Assembly (NCBI RefSeq): GCF_000090795.2 | Contig: NW_003546655.1 | Coordinates: forward strand, 24,563-78,371 | Source: Amphimedon queenslandica | Lineage: Eukaryota > Porifera > Demospongiae > Haplosclerida > Niphatidae | Direction: 5' to 3' | Length of the DNA: 53,809 nucleotides | Part shown: positions 10,001 through 21,427 of the stretch, one piece after another | Position numbering within the stretch: the first letter of the stretch is position 1 | How the letters are laid out: every line of letters starts with the position of its first letter | Notes under the pieces: model-generated | The model's input: only the letters and a program-made list of their open reading frames with translations | What the model was told of the DNA's origin: nothing | Databases searched by the model: none | Position numbers and translations under genes: made by a program

Positions 10001-13000
10001 TCATTGGAGGACTCAGCTCCTGTTGCTCCTACTATTGTGGACTGTGATATGCTAAGACAATATGCAGCTGAGGCAGAGGTATGGGCTCACAAGCATTAGA
10101 TACTGACACATCATACTGTGCATGATTAAAGTACATGAACATTTTGGTACATTCTGTACCTGCAATAAAACTGAACAAAAATACATGTACATGTACCACT
10201 AGACATGTACATTTAAATTACATGCATGTACTGTACATGTATAATAAGTTTTGTGTATACTTTTAGTCAATGCTAGACCTTGAATTGGCAGAATATTATC
10301 ACAAAGAGGTAAGATGAAGGACTATTATTATTATCATTGATCACCATTTTTCTATTTCAGTTGTTATCAAGAGAGGAGCACATTGCCCTTCATTGGTATG
10401 ATTATGGAGTTTTCTTTCTATTAAAGGGAGATCTTGACAACAGTAGACAGTGCCTCAAGAGGGCAGTAGCTCTTGATCAACAGTTCTTACCTGCGTAAGT
10501 ACATCTACTCATTATTACACGAACTTATACATGTACATGTATTATTATCAAAAATAGCTAGGAGACAATTTTATTACATTTTCTGATTCATACATTAATT
10601 ATACTTGTTCTTACATGCATACCCATACACATGTATGTATATTGTGTAGCAACTTTGAATTGATTCTGATCAAAATTTGATTTTATAAAAATTCTAAAAA
10701 TTGCTCAAAAATTGATTATACATGTACTTCACAACATACATGTACATGTACATGTAGTGATAATATTATTTTTTTGCATCTCTTTCCTATTCTCTTTAGT
10801 TTGCTGTTATATGGAATGTGTTCCAGTTTGGATGAGTGCTTTCCTGAAGCTGATGAAGTAATGGAACTAGCAACAACCATTGATTCTAGCAACCTTGTAG
10901 CATGGACCATGAGAGGTACATTGTACATTGTACATGTACATATACTCAATCACTCAATTATACACATGCACAATATTGTACCTCATTTATGTACTTTCAT
11001 CTATTAATAACATTAATACATGTATGTACATGTACATACATGTATAATGTGTCATTGTAATTTTTGATGTACATGTACACATATTTACATGTAATAACTT
11101 TTGTCTTTTCAATCGAAAATTTACAGTACAGCATCATTTTTTACTCTAGAATACATGTACATGTGTATTTACATATGTACATGTACATGTACATTCATAC
11201 TGTATGTATGCATGTATTACTTACATGTACATGTATTTAGTTGTTATGTACATGTAAATGGTACATGTAGTTGTGTGACCAATCTAATCACTATAGGCCT
11301 TTGCTATGAGTTATCTAATAATACATCATATCGTGACATGTGTTTCCAAGAAGCTCGTAAGCTGGTCTCCAGTGATGCCGATAAGACATACATTACTCCA
11401 TTGCCTAAGCCTCAGACTCAAGTATCTAAAGAATTAGAGGAACCACCACCACAAGGTCCACTCACTTCACACAGTCTTAGTCAAGGTAAGGGACATTAAT
11501 AAGGAATGTAATCATACATGTACTGTACATCATGTAGAACTACCCTATGAAAAATAACATGGAGGTGATGTCATGTTTATTTTCATAAAATTTTACATGA
11601 CATTTTCCACAATGAAATTGCTACAGTCATGTTTCATGTTTCGTGTATCATTAGGAAATGAGGAACTTTGTATAATACTCATGTTTCAGTCCTAAACATG
11701 AGTAAACATGTTTCATGTACACGTGCATCAATTCATGTCAGATTTTAGTCCTAATTAAACATGAGTAAACGAGTTTTAATTTATATATTTATGCAACCTA
11801 CATGTACATGTTTCTGACAAGTTTTAGACATGTTTTGTGAAAGTATGAAGCAATTTGGTTTTATGCATGTTTTATGTGCATGTTTCCATGATTAAAATAA
11901 GACATGTAACTGTAACTGTAGCATGCATATTTCGTCATTTAACATGAGGAACCATAATACATTGTACATGTACATATACATGTACTCTAGATGCATAATG
12001 TAGATAAAAAGACTTTTACATGTAATAATGTACATGTACATGTACATGTATATAGCATTATGTGTTGACTGTTATGTTACTTTTTGCTAATACACAGCTG
12101 ATATTGATCAACCTGGAGCTGATGCTACTGGAGAGACAACAGAACCAAATGATCAAACAGCAGCTGGTAATGGAGGAGGAGGAGGAGGAGGGGGTGAACC
12201 CAATGAAGGAGAACCAGAGAATACACCAACAGGCCCACCACCCACACAACTAATTAAAGATGAAGTGTCAAGATCTATGCAAGAGATTGGACAAACAGTC
12301 ACCAGGAAACGACACAGCAGCCCCTTTGTACAGACTGCTTCCTATCTACTTGATGTACATGCTGCTAAAGTAAGGGAGTATCATCTTCATAATTATACAA
12401 GTATACATGTACTTGATGTTATTATTGTCTGTTGTTGTTGTTAATACTATTAGTATTATTATCATTATTATTGCCAAATTTGCCATTATTATTATTGGGA
12501 TGATAAGTGAAGAAAGAGGAAGATTTACACTTTAATATTTTCTATTTTCTTTCTCTCTAGTATGCTGAGATGTGTTTGGCTCATGAGAATGTGCTCCAGT
12601 CCCAGGTCAGTAATAACAAGGTCCCATCCTCCACTGACAGTGGTACACCAACTTCTCCTTACTCCAGTGGCAGTGTTGGCTATCACACAGCAGTTGCTAG
12701 ACTCCATTTATTAAGAAAACAATACAAAGAGGCTAAGGAGACATTGTCATGGGCTGTCAAGGAAGATGTACTGGTAAGTGTGATTTTATCTTGTTGATAT
12801 TATCAAGAGTAGATCTACTCTTGATTTTATATTATACATGTACATGTACTGTATAGTGTGTTGTACACAGTATAAGTGCAGCTCTAGCATAAGAATAATG
12901 ATGAGTGCATGGTCTATAGTTATAAGGAAGATTATAGTACATGTATTTAAAATTTTTTTTCTATCTTCTCCTTCTCACAGAATGCTAATCTCTTAGCATT

Positions 13001-14109
13001 GTTAGGTGATTGTAATTATTATTTGGAAGATGTTGCTAAAGCTAAGGATTGCTATGAGAAGGTAGTGGAGTATGTGACGCCACCAGGCCACATCATCGCT
13101 GTATTGCTCAGACTAGCTGACTTGTATATACAGTGCTATGAGGTACAGTATGTATAAATGCAATATACATATACACAGGATTTCCAAAAGGATTTCAGCA
13201 TAATGCTCACCACCTTGCCAGTACATGAAACATCATTTTACAGTACAGTTAGGAGAAAATTTTTGATTTTTATAATTTAAAAATGAATCTTTATGAATTT
13301 TTAAGTTGCTCAAAAATCTGGTCGAAGTCGCTGATATTTTTAAAAATTCTTATATGCCCTCACTGTGTGTTGTATAGAAAGTTTGAACAAATTCTGATAA
13401 AATTTGGATTTTTTTTACAAATTGTTAAAGTTGCTCAAAAATCGGGCCAAAGTCCCTGTACTACATGTACATGTATATAGTACAGCCTGTACAGGGTCTT
13501 TGGCCAGTTTTTTTCAAAAATGACTCAGTGAGATTTCTTCATTTTTATACTTTTTCTGATGCATATTAAATGTAGATGTACACGTACTTTTGTTGCTGTA
13601 TTGTAGCACTAAATGACCTATTATTTTTTGTATTCATTAGCCTGAAAAAGCTAAGCAAACATATCTCAGAGCCTGCCGTAGAGCAGCCTCCAGTGTGACA
13701 TGGAAAGGAGTAGGAATATCTTGCTACATGGTCAGTACTCAGTAATGCTAATGCATGAATGTCGCCCACTTCTTAATAACTGCTATGATATTATGTGCAT
13801 ACATTGTACATGTACAGTACATAATTTGATATTTTATCTCATAATAGATGAAGGAGTATTCAGAGGCAGAGGATGCATTGTCTGAGGCTAATATGCTCAA
13901 TAATCTTGACCCTGTGGTCTGGGCCTATCTTGCTCTAGTCTGTTACAATACTGGGAGGAAACAAGAGGCAAACCAAGCTGTCAATTTTGCTATTAAAGTA
14001 CAATAATTTTTTTTTAAATTACATTCTTTCTCCTCTCTCTCTCTTCCTTTAGACTGGTCTAAAGGATCCTTCTCTAAAACAGCAACTACAGGTCATTACT
14101 CAAACCTAG
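6573..14109 (+). CDS. CFAP70: Cilia- and flagella-associated protein 70 (CFAP70/TTC18, 1130 aa)
   Basis: Twenty-two exons: 6573-6629, 6673-6988, 7094-7192, 7351-7489, 7700-7805, 8043-8182, 8324-8751, 8879-8971, 9023-9134, 9255-9377, 9562-9772, 9935-10078, 10267-10308, 10361-10494, 10800-10915, 11297-11485, 12098-12369, 12561-12773, 12981-13142, 13641-13730, 13848-13997, 14053-14109. They total 3393 nt, giving 1130 aa (human 1121). The N-terminus is C2-like, with VYEVLPKDKRAKEEKTQMLG and HLDLLPIIQ. The middle has IWPVELVRI, HHGVAYLDLSSLLYPGV and NPLVPKRP. The C-terminal part is TPR repeats (EEHIALHWYDYGVFFLLKGD; SNLVAWTMRGLCYEL; KAKDCYEKVVEYV). In other species CFAP70 is an axonemal outer-arm-associated ciliary protein. 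Two low-complexity inserts stand out: a Lys/Gly/Ser stretch in exon 2 and a Gly8 run in exon 17. Introns are rich in GTACAT repeats. Confidence 0.95.
6766..6900 (+). other. Gly/Glu/Lys/Ser low-complexity insert in the CFAP70 N-terminal domain
   Basis: Purine-rich GGA/GAG/AAG triplets encode a run such as GGKEEEGKKGKGGKGVESGG followed by GGVTSGGSSGGTGGEEE. It lies between TVLGESSRQEYK and SLNLEVKHTIKV of the C2-like region. It is probably a flexible loop that grew by triplet expansion. Confidence 0.7.
7050..7093 (+). repeat. (ATT)n microsatellite forming the acceptor of CFAP70 intron 2
   Basis: About eleven ATT units run directly into the TAG used as splice acceptor at 7093, so array length sets the acceptor context. 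Confidence 0.7.
11009..11265. repeat. Cluster of palindromic GTACAT repeats in CFAP70 intron 15
   Basis: Runs of TACATGTACATG and variants (tacatgtatgtacatg, gtacatgtacatgtac) occur many times here and in other introns. Examples are 7560-7635, 8212-8240, 8797-8830, 9139-9200, 10725-10756, 12028-12052, 36505-36526 and 48776-48792. The repeat is its own reverse complement, so it has no strand. Confidence 0.85.
13190..13530. repeat. Degenerate palindromic CAGGG-type repeat in CFAP70 intron 19
   Basis: It has the family phrases in reverse orientation: agttgctcaaaaatc, gtgtgttgtatagaaagtttga, tctgataaaatttggat, and an arm pair tccctgtact ... agtacag around 13452-13495 that has been invaded by tacatgtacatg. 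Confidence 0.6.
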
Positions 14110-14409
14110 TTGGACATGATACAAGAGCTTATTTTCATTACAGCTATCACTTGTTAATTATTATTATGATTATTATGATTATGCGATGCATCACTTACAT
14201 GTATAGTCTTACATTTCGACAAACAAATATGTTATTAATGCCAGCCTGAGTGACTCACACTAGTAGAGCTATAAGTATAGAGAAACATCTTTTATATACC
14301 CACCAATTCTATTGTAACTCGTAGTTAGAAGTAATTCCAATCACAAGTTTTAGGCATCACAACTCATAACTTTAGTTCATAAATATTTTTTACAACCATT
14401 TTGAAAAAA
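14110..14409. other. Tail-to-tail spacer between CFAP70 and the acylphosphatase gene
   Basis: About 300 bp, AT-rich, containing an imperfect (TTATTATGA)n stretch near 14157-14182. I see no gene. It presumably holds both 3' UTRs. Confidence 0.4.
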
Positions 14410-15018
14410 TTATCTGATGGAAAAGTCAGAAAATTCTTTTTTGTCTGTAATAGTTTCATCTTTAAACTCGCACTTTTCAATAACTGATCTTCTACTACCA
14501 ACATTTGACAGCCAATGCTTACTATGGGATAATAATGAACATAGGTTGAGGATTATTACTGGTAAAAATGAGCAAGTTATTTTCTGCAAATTCTATGATT
14601 TTGTGAGATTTGTATTTTGAAAAAATTAATGCGCACAAAATATTTATGGTTGACGACTTCATTTCAATCAATTGGCAAATACAAAACTGACAATAATTAT
14701 AACGCTTACATAATAGCAATGGCTTCCTTATCTCCCTCAATGACACCTACTACTGTCCCTTGAGGTGTATTCTTCACCCAGCCACACACTTTATTTTGCT
14801 CACATACCTTCTGTGTACCCTATTAATGACAAATGGCATTATAAAGTTATAAACCAATTCAGTTTAGATGCTCAAGCAAGCAACACAAGCTTACTTACTT
14901 TCCTAAAGAAAACTCCTAAATAAAAAACAAAGCTTTATAAACAGGTATCCCACAAATGATTTTAGTTATTACCTTGGACTCTCCCAAACACTTCAAAACT
15001 GACTTTTACAAATGACAT
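14410..15018 (-). CDS. Acylphosphatase (94 aa) with a 17-nt microexon
   Basis: Four exons on the minus strand: 14973-15018 (46 nt), 14899-14915 (17 nt), 14710-14819 (110 nt), 14410-14521 (112 nt), summing to 95 codons with stop. The protein starts MSFVKVSFEVFGRVQGVFFRK, where GRVQGVFFRK is the acylphosphatase phosphate-binding loop with its catalytic Arg. It continues NKVCGWVKNTPQGTV (catalytic Asn) and QGTVVGVIEGD, and ends EKCEFKDETIT...FSDFSIR. Length and motifs match common/muscle-type acylphosphatases (about 98 aa), small cytosolic enzymes that hydrolyse acylphosphates such as acetyl phosphate. Reading through the third donor would give an early TAA, so the splice there decides the full-length product. 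Confidence 0.9.
14899..14915 (-). other. 17-nt microexon completing the acylphosphatase active-site loop
   Basis: It is bounded by acceptor TTTAG and donor GTAAGTAAG on the minus strand. With the last G of exon 1 it encodes G-V-F-F-R-K, which includes the catalytic arginine. Without it the frame shifts (17 is not a multiple of three), so it must be included for activity. Confidence 0.85.
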
Positions 15019-15258
15019 GTTCAGCTGGTTTAGTGTTTACTATTTTGTATTCTTTATTTATTTTTCTAGTCTAGAGCACCGCCCACCTTCTGGCACCTAT
15101 TATGGCTTCCACCCACGCTATGATTACAAAGTAGTTTTATGAAAATGAAAACAATAATAATAATAATAAAGACAGTGTTCAATCTTCATTTATCAACGAG
15201 TAGATGATATTATATTGCTAACACCTAAGGTGTAACAAATGAATAAAATGATCCAATT
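15019..15258. promoter_or_regulatory. Spacer between eIF3k and acylphosphatase with GC-box-like motifs
   Basis: The genes are in tandem on the minus strand. Near 15079-15087 is ccgcccacc and at about 15110 is ccacccacgct, GC/CACCC-box-like motifs upstream of the acylphosphatase start at 15018. A short AAT repeat lies near 15152-15170. Confidence 0.35.
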
Positions 15259-17444
15259 CTAAATGCACATACTTTCAAAATCAATTTTAGCAAGAATTCT
15301 TTTGGGCTTGATCAATTCCTCTTGTCCTCTTATAAAGACAACACCATCATTGATCTTCCAGCCATTGCTCACTGCAAACTGTTCCAATTCCTTTTCTAGT
15401 GATGAAATAGAGTTAGTGACAAGGGTTTCCCACAAAGCATGCTAAATGAGCTAAAGAGCATGCTTCATGAGCTGACAAGGACTAAAATACATGCTTTGGC
15501 TTGATTTTTGAGTAACTTTAAAAATTTGTAAAAAATCTACTTTTGATCAGAATCAGCTCAAACTTGCTATCTCAAACTTGCTATGCAACATAAGAACATG
15601 TATATGCATCAGAAAAAAATTATAAAAATGAAAATTCTCTCCTAGTCATTTTTGGCGAATTTGGCCAAAGACCCTGTACTATTATAGTACAGGGACTTTT
15701 GCTCAATTTTTGAGTAACTTCCAAAATTCATAAAAAATCTAATTTTGATCGGAATCAGCTCAAACTTGCTACGCAACATAAGAACATGTATCTGCATCAG
15801 AAAAAAATTATACAAAATGGAAAATTCTCTCCTAGCATTTTCTGAAAATATACCCTGTATGGTATTCTGTCAAATTTTGGAGCAACTTCAAAATCCACTA
15901 GACAGATGAACCTACTGCTATTGCATTAACTACTACTTTAAAATAATTCAAACTTACAAGAAACCCTGCATATTTCTTCGAAAAAAAGCCCGGACTTCTA
16001 TTTCTTAAAATGACATTTGGACCTCCAAAAAATTTTTTTAATAAAATAAAACTTGAGCCAACAGTGCGATTCGAACCGGGGACCTCATGCAAGTAACTTC
16101 AGGAAGCTTAAGAAGGTATCTACAAGGTATATCTTACTTGAAAGCTAGATTAGCATATTTATAGTTTCATTTTATTTGTACCTGGCTTTTATTTGAGGAT
16201 ATACTGTAGTACTATTACAATGGTTTTGAATTTTTGATATACTAGTGTCAATCACGTATCTTCATTGACTATTACTATGCTACCTGTTGTACATGTATAT
16301 CCAAACAAAAATAATACTTAATTGTATATGAACTTGTATTTGCACTTATTGAAATGAATGAAATGCAGTCACAATGTATTTGACCCCATCCCTGTAATAA
16401 AGTGATAAAAAAATCATTAACAAACTAACCAGGCATATTTCCTAAGTAAGAACTCAGCTGAGGTACAGGTATAGTTTGATATGTAATATTAACTAATTCA
16501 GCAATATCTACATAAAAAAGAATCCAATGTAGCAGAACAGTATATTATACTTACAGTTCTTCACAGCATCCTTAAAACCAACCACTTTACTAATAATTTC
16601 ACCACACTCTTCTACCAATGACTAAACGATGAAAATTAAATTACAATAATTAAATTGTATACATCTCTCTTTATCTCTCCCTTACCCAGAACTCTGTGAA
16701 ACTGCATGATTCCAAATGAGAGCATAGCGAATTTATCTTAACAACCTCTTCATTACTTTGCTGTCATAAAAAGAAACAATACCATAATTCGTAATTAATG
16801 CTGCACATGCATGAAGGCAAGATATAGTACAGTGACTAAGTTAAACCTAACACTTTACCTGATTTAGTGGAAGGACGGATATGAGTAGAGCAAGATGAAT
16901 CTTTGGTAGTGCCATTATTGATTTTAGTAACATTTTGCACACTATGTCAACATTAAAATGATTAGGATTGAACTGGTAACTGAAATATAAAAATAAAAAA
17001 AAACATTATTCACCAGCATCTTACATTATAGCAGCAATAGATACTAGCATTACTGACTAGCAATTCATTTTAGCAATGCTACAAACAATGATGCTAATAC
17101 TAATGCTATAACTAAATATTAGGTATAAATCCCTGCATGCACATTATACCCATTCGATAGACATTCAATAATGTTTATAATCTTACAGTTTCATCAAAGA
17201 AAGGTTGGCTTCCAAATTATACACTGAAGGATTTTCTACCTGTAAATGAATGGCACACAAATCAATGACAGAAGTTTGAGTCACTAACCTGAAACTGGAC
17301 GTACATTTCAAGGCATTCAATGTTGTTGGGATTGTAACTGTACACACATAGCGTCATATTCTTCATTGATATTCAACCTTACCGATTTATTCCTGAAAGA
17401 ATAGGAGTCAATATGGACGTCCATTCTTCTGAACTAGCCGCCAT
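15259..17444 (-). CDS. EIF3K: Translation initiation factor eIF3 subunit K (213 aa)
   Basis: Eight minus-strand exons: 17383-17444, 17289-17337, 17187-17239, 16859-16979, 16686-16760, 16555-16621, 16430-16507, 15259-15395. They sum to 214 codons with stop (human 218 aa). Matches in order are GINRYNPNNIECLEMYV, YNLEANLSLMKLYQFNP, LALLISVLPL, VKINSLCSHLESCSFTEFW, GFKDAVKN, ITYQ and, in the C-terminal winged-helix part, QFAVSNGWKINDG, QEELIKPKRILAKIDFES. The protein is a peripheral PCI/HEAT-type subunit of eIF3 in the cytoplasm. The last intron is about 1 kb, far larger than the others, because it contains a dispersed repeat. The C-terminus ends MCI, where human has about nine more residues; a further small exon is possible but not needed. 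Confidence 0.93.
15423..15900. repeat. Palindromic CAGGG-type repeat copy in eIF3k intron 7
   Basis: It begins agggtttcccacaaagcatg, like the element at 29560. It has two body units sharing tttgatc.gaatcagctcaaacttgc and acataagaacatgtat, and a palindrome at 15672-15694 (ccctgtactattatagtac...). The right terminus is not clear. Confidence 0.75.
16050..16092 (-). other. tRNA-like B-box fragment, perhaps a SINE remnant
   Basis: On the minus strand the phrase GGTTCGAATCG matches the pol III B box / T-loop (GGTTCGANNCC) with one mismatch. I could not pair a T-stem, D-arm or acceptor stem around it. It is not called a tRNA. Confidence 0.3.
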
Positions 17445-17637
17445 TGTTACCCACGTGTAACCACCAACCACGCCTCTAAAATTAATCATTTAATCTCTAA
17501 AATAAATTAATAATTATTGATAAACAACAATGTGTCAACAAAAGCTGACAAAAGAAATAGAATAATTAATGATAGATCCGGATTTCTCTGAAGAACAGTA
17601 TAGTATAGCTTTGCAGGTGCAGTCTAGAATTATAAAT
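17445..17637. promoter_or_regulatory. eIF3k promoter region with E-box and GC box
   Basis: CACGTG lies at 17452-17457, 8 bp upstream of the eIF3k ATG on the minus strand, and CCACGCCT (AGGCGTGG reversed) at 17468-17475. The rest is AT-rich and must also hold the LRRC57 3' end. Confidence 0.45.
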
Positions 17638-18921
17638 CTATAAAGCTTTCTTTTTGGAGGCTGTGTACCTCTCCATATACTGAAAAAAGAATAACAAAAA
17701 TGAAAAAAGAAGAAGAGAGAATATTATTTTAAGTTTACTTTGTTATTAATAATTTACTTTGTTATATTCAGGCATTTCATGTAGTTCTCTAGGAGGGAAG
17801 AGGTTGCCATCAAGACAAAGTAATGAGATATTTGAATCTCTCAGCACAGTAGGTGGAACACCAACTAGACTAATACAGTTCTCTTCAAGTCTCAGGACTT
17901 TGAGGTTCTGACACTGAGACACTGATTCCGGAATGACGCTAATCTGATTCCGATTCAAGTTGATCTCGACGGCACTGATAACCTCAATGCCAACTGGGAT
18001 AGACGTGATCTGGTTTGATGAGAGGTCAACGAAATTGACCTGGGTCAGTTGACAGAGGAAGAGCGGGAAAGATGTCAGCTTATTTCCAGAGAGATTGACA
18101 GTTTTGAGAGCCTTGAAGTTTACAAAACTATCAGGAAACATCGACAAACAGTTGGCAGAAACATTCAATGTCTCTAGCTTCTTTAGCTCAGAGAGTTCAC
18201 AAGGCAGTGACCCTGTAACAATAAACAATAAAGTGCATTTACTAGGAGTACTATAATAGCTTCTCTACTTATAGTGTATGCCTTAAGAATATAATCCTGC
18301 TAACTGAACTCTACTACCTGGTGTTGGTATGCTCTTTTTATGTTACTATCATGTTTATTTGCAAAATGTAAACTCTTTCATTGTGTTGAATGCCTCTGTT
18401 TAGTAAGAAATAATTAGTTTACAATACAGCCAAACCTCAAATTATAATACTGGTATACACCAGAATTTCATGTTATGTCCACCATATAAACATGCATACA
18501 CCATAATTAGCTAATAGACCAGTACATATATGTACAATATGTACACATGAATATGAATTAGAGGTGATCTGGCATGCCACTAGTGTCAGAAATTACGATT
18601 AGAATATCTAGTATATGTTTCATGACAAAGTGCACATGCTTACTTAAATTGTTTTTTGATATGTTAAGAGATTTGAGGACCTTAAAGCTGCCAACCCAAG
18701 AAGGAATACTAGATAGCTTGTTATCTGATGCATCTAGTGTACGGAGATTAACAGACAATGACTGGGTCTTTTGTGGCAACTAAAAGAATGAATGATTCAA
18801 TGGAAAGAGTTCAGATACATACCTCACTGAGACCTCTAGACTGTAATACACAGACTCCAGTCTTGCTAGCGTGAGATATATGCTCAGAAACAGATCCACC
18901 ACTACTGCTACTGTTTCCCAT
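17638..18921 (-). CDS. LRRC57: Leucine-rich repeat protein LRRC57 (243 aa)
   Basis: Four minus-strand exons: 18823-18921, 18644-18779, 17758-18212, 17638-17679, totalling 244 codons with stop (human 239 aa). The N-terminus MGNSSSSGGSVSEHI has a Gly2/Ser6-type N-myristoylation signal, so membrane association is likely. LRRs follow in 23-residue rhythm: NLRTLDASDNKLSSIPSWV, SLPCELSELKKLETLNVSAN, ALKTVNLSGNKLTSFPLFL, VNFVDLSSNQITSIPVGI, AVEINLNRNQISVIPESV, NLKVLRLEENCI. The ending YMERYTASKKKAL matches the vertebrate tail. The function of LRRC57 is poorly known. The last exon is only 42 nt; reading through its donor would end after KVNY. Confidence 0.93.
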
Positions 18922-19042
18922 GACTGATAAGTTTCTTGCTTTCAAGTTTCAATGCTTCTGCTTCAATTTTTTTGCTGAATTGACCACTCCTACAAGAACG
19001 CCCAAAATAGGCGGGGCATAAACAACAAAAAATAAAATTATT
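18922..19042. promoter_or_regulatory. 121-bp divergent promoter of LRRC57 and TTC36
   Basis: The start codons are 121 bp apart. A GC box AGGCGGGGC is at 19009-19017. No TATA box was seen. Confidence 0.5.
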
Positions 19043-20142
19043 ATGAATGGTGTACCATCTCTTGATGACAGTAAAGTCCTAGAGGCTATTTTTAATCCTG
19101 AGCATCCAATTGCAGGTCCATTTCTTTGTTAAAAAATTTTAAATCTTCTATTTAGGCCTCCAGTTACCTCCACAGCCAGTGGAAGACCCTGAAGTCAAAA
19201 AAGATGATGAAATTCCAAACCTTCAGGAGGTCAAAGCACTAGAAACTGCTGGAGTGAAGCTAGCTGAAGGAGATAAGCTCACAGAAGCACTTGAAGTATT
19301 TGACCAACTCATTGCCCTCCATCCTAACTATCCCTCAGCTTACAATAACAGAGCACAAGTGAGATATCTAATACATACATTATTACCGACTGCGTCATAA
19401 TTTTTGAGTCGTCCAAAGAATCTACAAAATGTAGCACACACAAATCTTGGCCATGATAACACATCCCTTGCAAAATTTGTCCAACGAAAACTGATATTCT
19501 AACAAAAAATATTAATTTGATCACTTCAAAAAATTACAACATAATAATGTTGACTATTATTATCATAATTTTCACAATAATTTATTCATAGTTGATTTAC
19601 ACATTGTATTCAAGCATCAATACCGCCAATTAGATAACTTATCTCATTATTTACTCTTGTCTTTTAGGTGTATAGGCTATTAAATCAAGCTGATAAAGCT
19701 CTCTCTGATTTAAACACTGCCATACAGCTCAGTGGTGGCCTGGGCAAAGCAGCTGAACAAGCGTACACACAACGAGGCCTTATTCATGTGTTACACAGCA
19801 ACGAGGATGAAGCATTGCAAGACTTTCAAGTAGGGATCAGTAATAATTATACTGAGTAACACTTTATTATTATCACACTCTGAGATTTGGCCTACATTAG
19901 AAATGACAGCTTATATAAGTCTGCCAAATTAAAGTGTTATATTATGATATACATTCTTCTATGCAACTGCAAGTCCAATATGATACTATATTATTTGAAT
20001 TTTATTCTCTCTACTCTAGAGGGGTGCAGCTCTTGGTAGTCAGTTTGCTAAAAGTCAAGTAGTAAAGATGAATCCTTATTCTAAATTGTGTAATCAAATG
20101 CTGACAGAAGCTATCAATAAATTAAATGGACCAAGTACATAA
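19043..20142 (+). CDS. TTC36: Tetratricopeptide repeat protein TTC36 (186 aa)
   Basis: Four exons: 19043-19115, 19156-19358, 19668-19829, 20020-20142, giving 187 codons with stop (human 189 aa). It starts MNGVPSLDDSKVLEAIFNPEHP, matching the family N-terminus. TPR units follow: ALETAGVKLAEGDKLTEALE, YPSAYNNRAQVYRLLNQADKAL, IQLSGGLGKAAEQAYTQRG. The end is AALGSQFAKSQVVKMNPYS-KLCNQML. Vertebrate TTC36 (HBP21) is described as a chaperone-binding TPR protein; a role here is inferred from family only. Exons 3 and 4 have decayed copies at 23.1, 23.5, 23.9 and 26.8 kb. Confidence 0.93.
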
Positions 20143-21427
20143 ACATGTAACATATTTCATCTTTTACTATATAATGTACCGTATTATGTAATGTTTATAT
20201 CAAAAATAATAATAACATAAGTATGATAATTCATGCACTTTATAGCTCCCATATCATGTACCATATGGCCCCCCTAGCTACACCTGTATGACTACACATA
20301 ATATGGTTAGGTAGCCAGTGCAAGCTTTAACTAGGCTCATACACTACAGTATGTTGGCTCTAACAGTAATTACAATAGTTAAATCATAGAGCTAGCGTTT
20401 TGAGGTTTTTTAAATCTAAAAAATCTGCTCAAGCTAACACTGCTAGTTGGACACACCCCTCTCTAGATGTACAGTACTCTTGGTCACATACCATATAGTG
20501 GGAAATTTTGGAGGGGCTAAAATTTGGCGAATTGCTAAATTTTGGTGATTGGCGAATTTTAATTTGGCAAATTTGTGGCCATGTGCCATTGAGCATGCGT
20601 ATAATGGCTCCAAATGGTGGATTTTTATTTTGGCGAATGGCTATCAAAACGCCAAATCTAATCCCCTCCAAAATTTCCCCTATACGGTATACATGTTCTT
20701 ATTGGATATTCTGTTATTCTTGGCATATGAGGTAGAACAAGATTTGGTCATGCAAGTGTTATTGTATAACGGCTTACATGCTCTCATAAACTAACAGTTT
20801 TATGTTCAACTTTCGCATCATCCTCTCCTCAAGCACTCCTCAACCAGTCACTATCCCTTTTCCTGCAAGATTTGCCCATAGATATTAGAGAAATATCTAT
20901 GATTTGCCACAGAAACTGTCATTTTTCATTAATGGGGGGGGGGGGGTAATTATAGTGGAGGGAAAGGAAGGAGTACTCCTTCATTATAGACTCCTAAAAT
21001 AATACAGAAGTATTGATAATCATCAGCCTGCACAAATGTTCAGGATTGTTGCAGTACACTGCAAGCAGCCTACCATGATAGTGGTGCTGGCACAGCCACA
21101 TAGAGACTACAAAGTAGTGAGTATTTTTAAATAATATTCTGCTGTGTAAATCACAAATAATGGGTGCATGTCTTAGTAAATAAAGCGTAAGTTATTGATT
21201 ATCTAGTATGCACAACTCTACCCACACTCCCACAACATTCCTATATACCGGTAAGCAGTTGTGTGCTGAGTGTATACAGTAAATACCAGGAGGAGGCCAT
21301 GTAAAAATGCCACGTGTATACTAGCAAATTGGCAATTGCTATTTAAAACGATTTGAACAAGGGCTGTGGTGTTGTGCAGGAAAGGGTTATTCTATTATTC
21401 ATTTCTTAGTCTTCAAGTACTTAAGTA
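20143..21427. other. Intergenic region between TTC36 and the first NmrA-like gene
   Basis: No gene seen. It contains a 203-bp inverted-repeat element (20488-20690), a poly-G run (about 20935-20946) and a CACGTG at 21311-21316, 112 bp upstream of the NmrA-like ATG. Confidence 0.5.
20488..20690. mobile_element. Small inverted-repeat (MITE-like) element, copy 1
   Basis: The left end ataccatatagtgggaaatt continues ttggagggg. The right end is its near-perfect inverse (cccctccaaaatttcccctatacggtat). The body has repeated aattttggcgaatt-like phrases and gtggccatgtgccatt. A related copy lies at 33981-34191. No coding capacity. Confidence 0.8.

Noticed and set aside
14417..14746. Two small frames (plus 14417-14620 and minus 14522-14746) near the acylphosphatase
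   Set aside because: The minus-strand exon 14410-14521 in a different frame gives the conserved acylphosphatase C-terminus and fits splicing, so these are shadows.
16030..16100. tRNA gene on the minus strand
   Set aside because: Only the T-loop-like phrase is present. The T-stem does not pair and no D-arm, anticodon arm or acceptor stem can be drawn.
20429..20794. Several overlapping small open frames on both strands
   Set aside because: They lie within the inverted-repeat element at 20488-20690. Near-identical frames occur in the second copy at 33.9-34.2 kb, as expected for a non-coding repeat.
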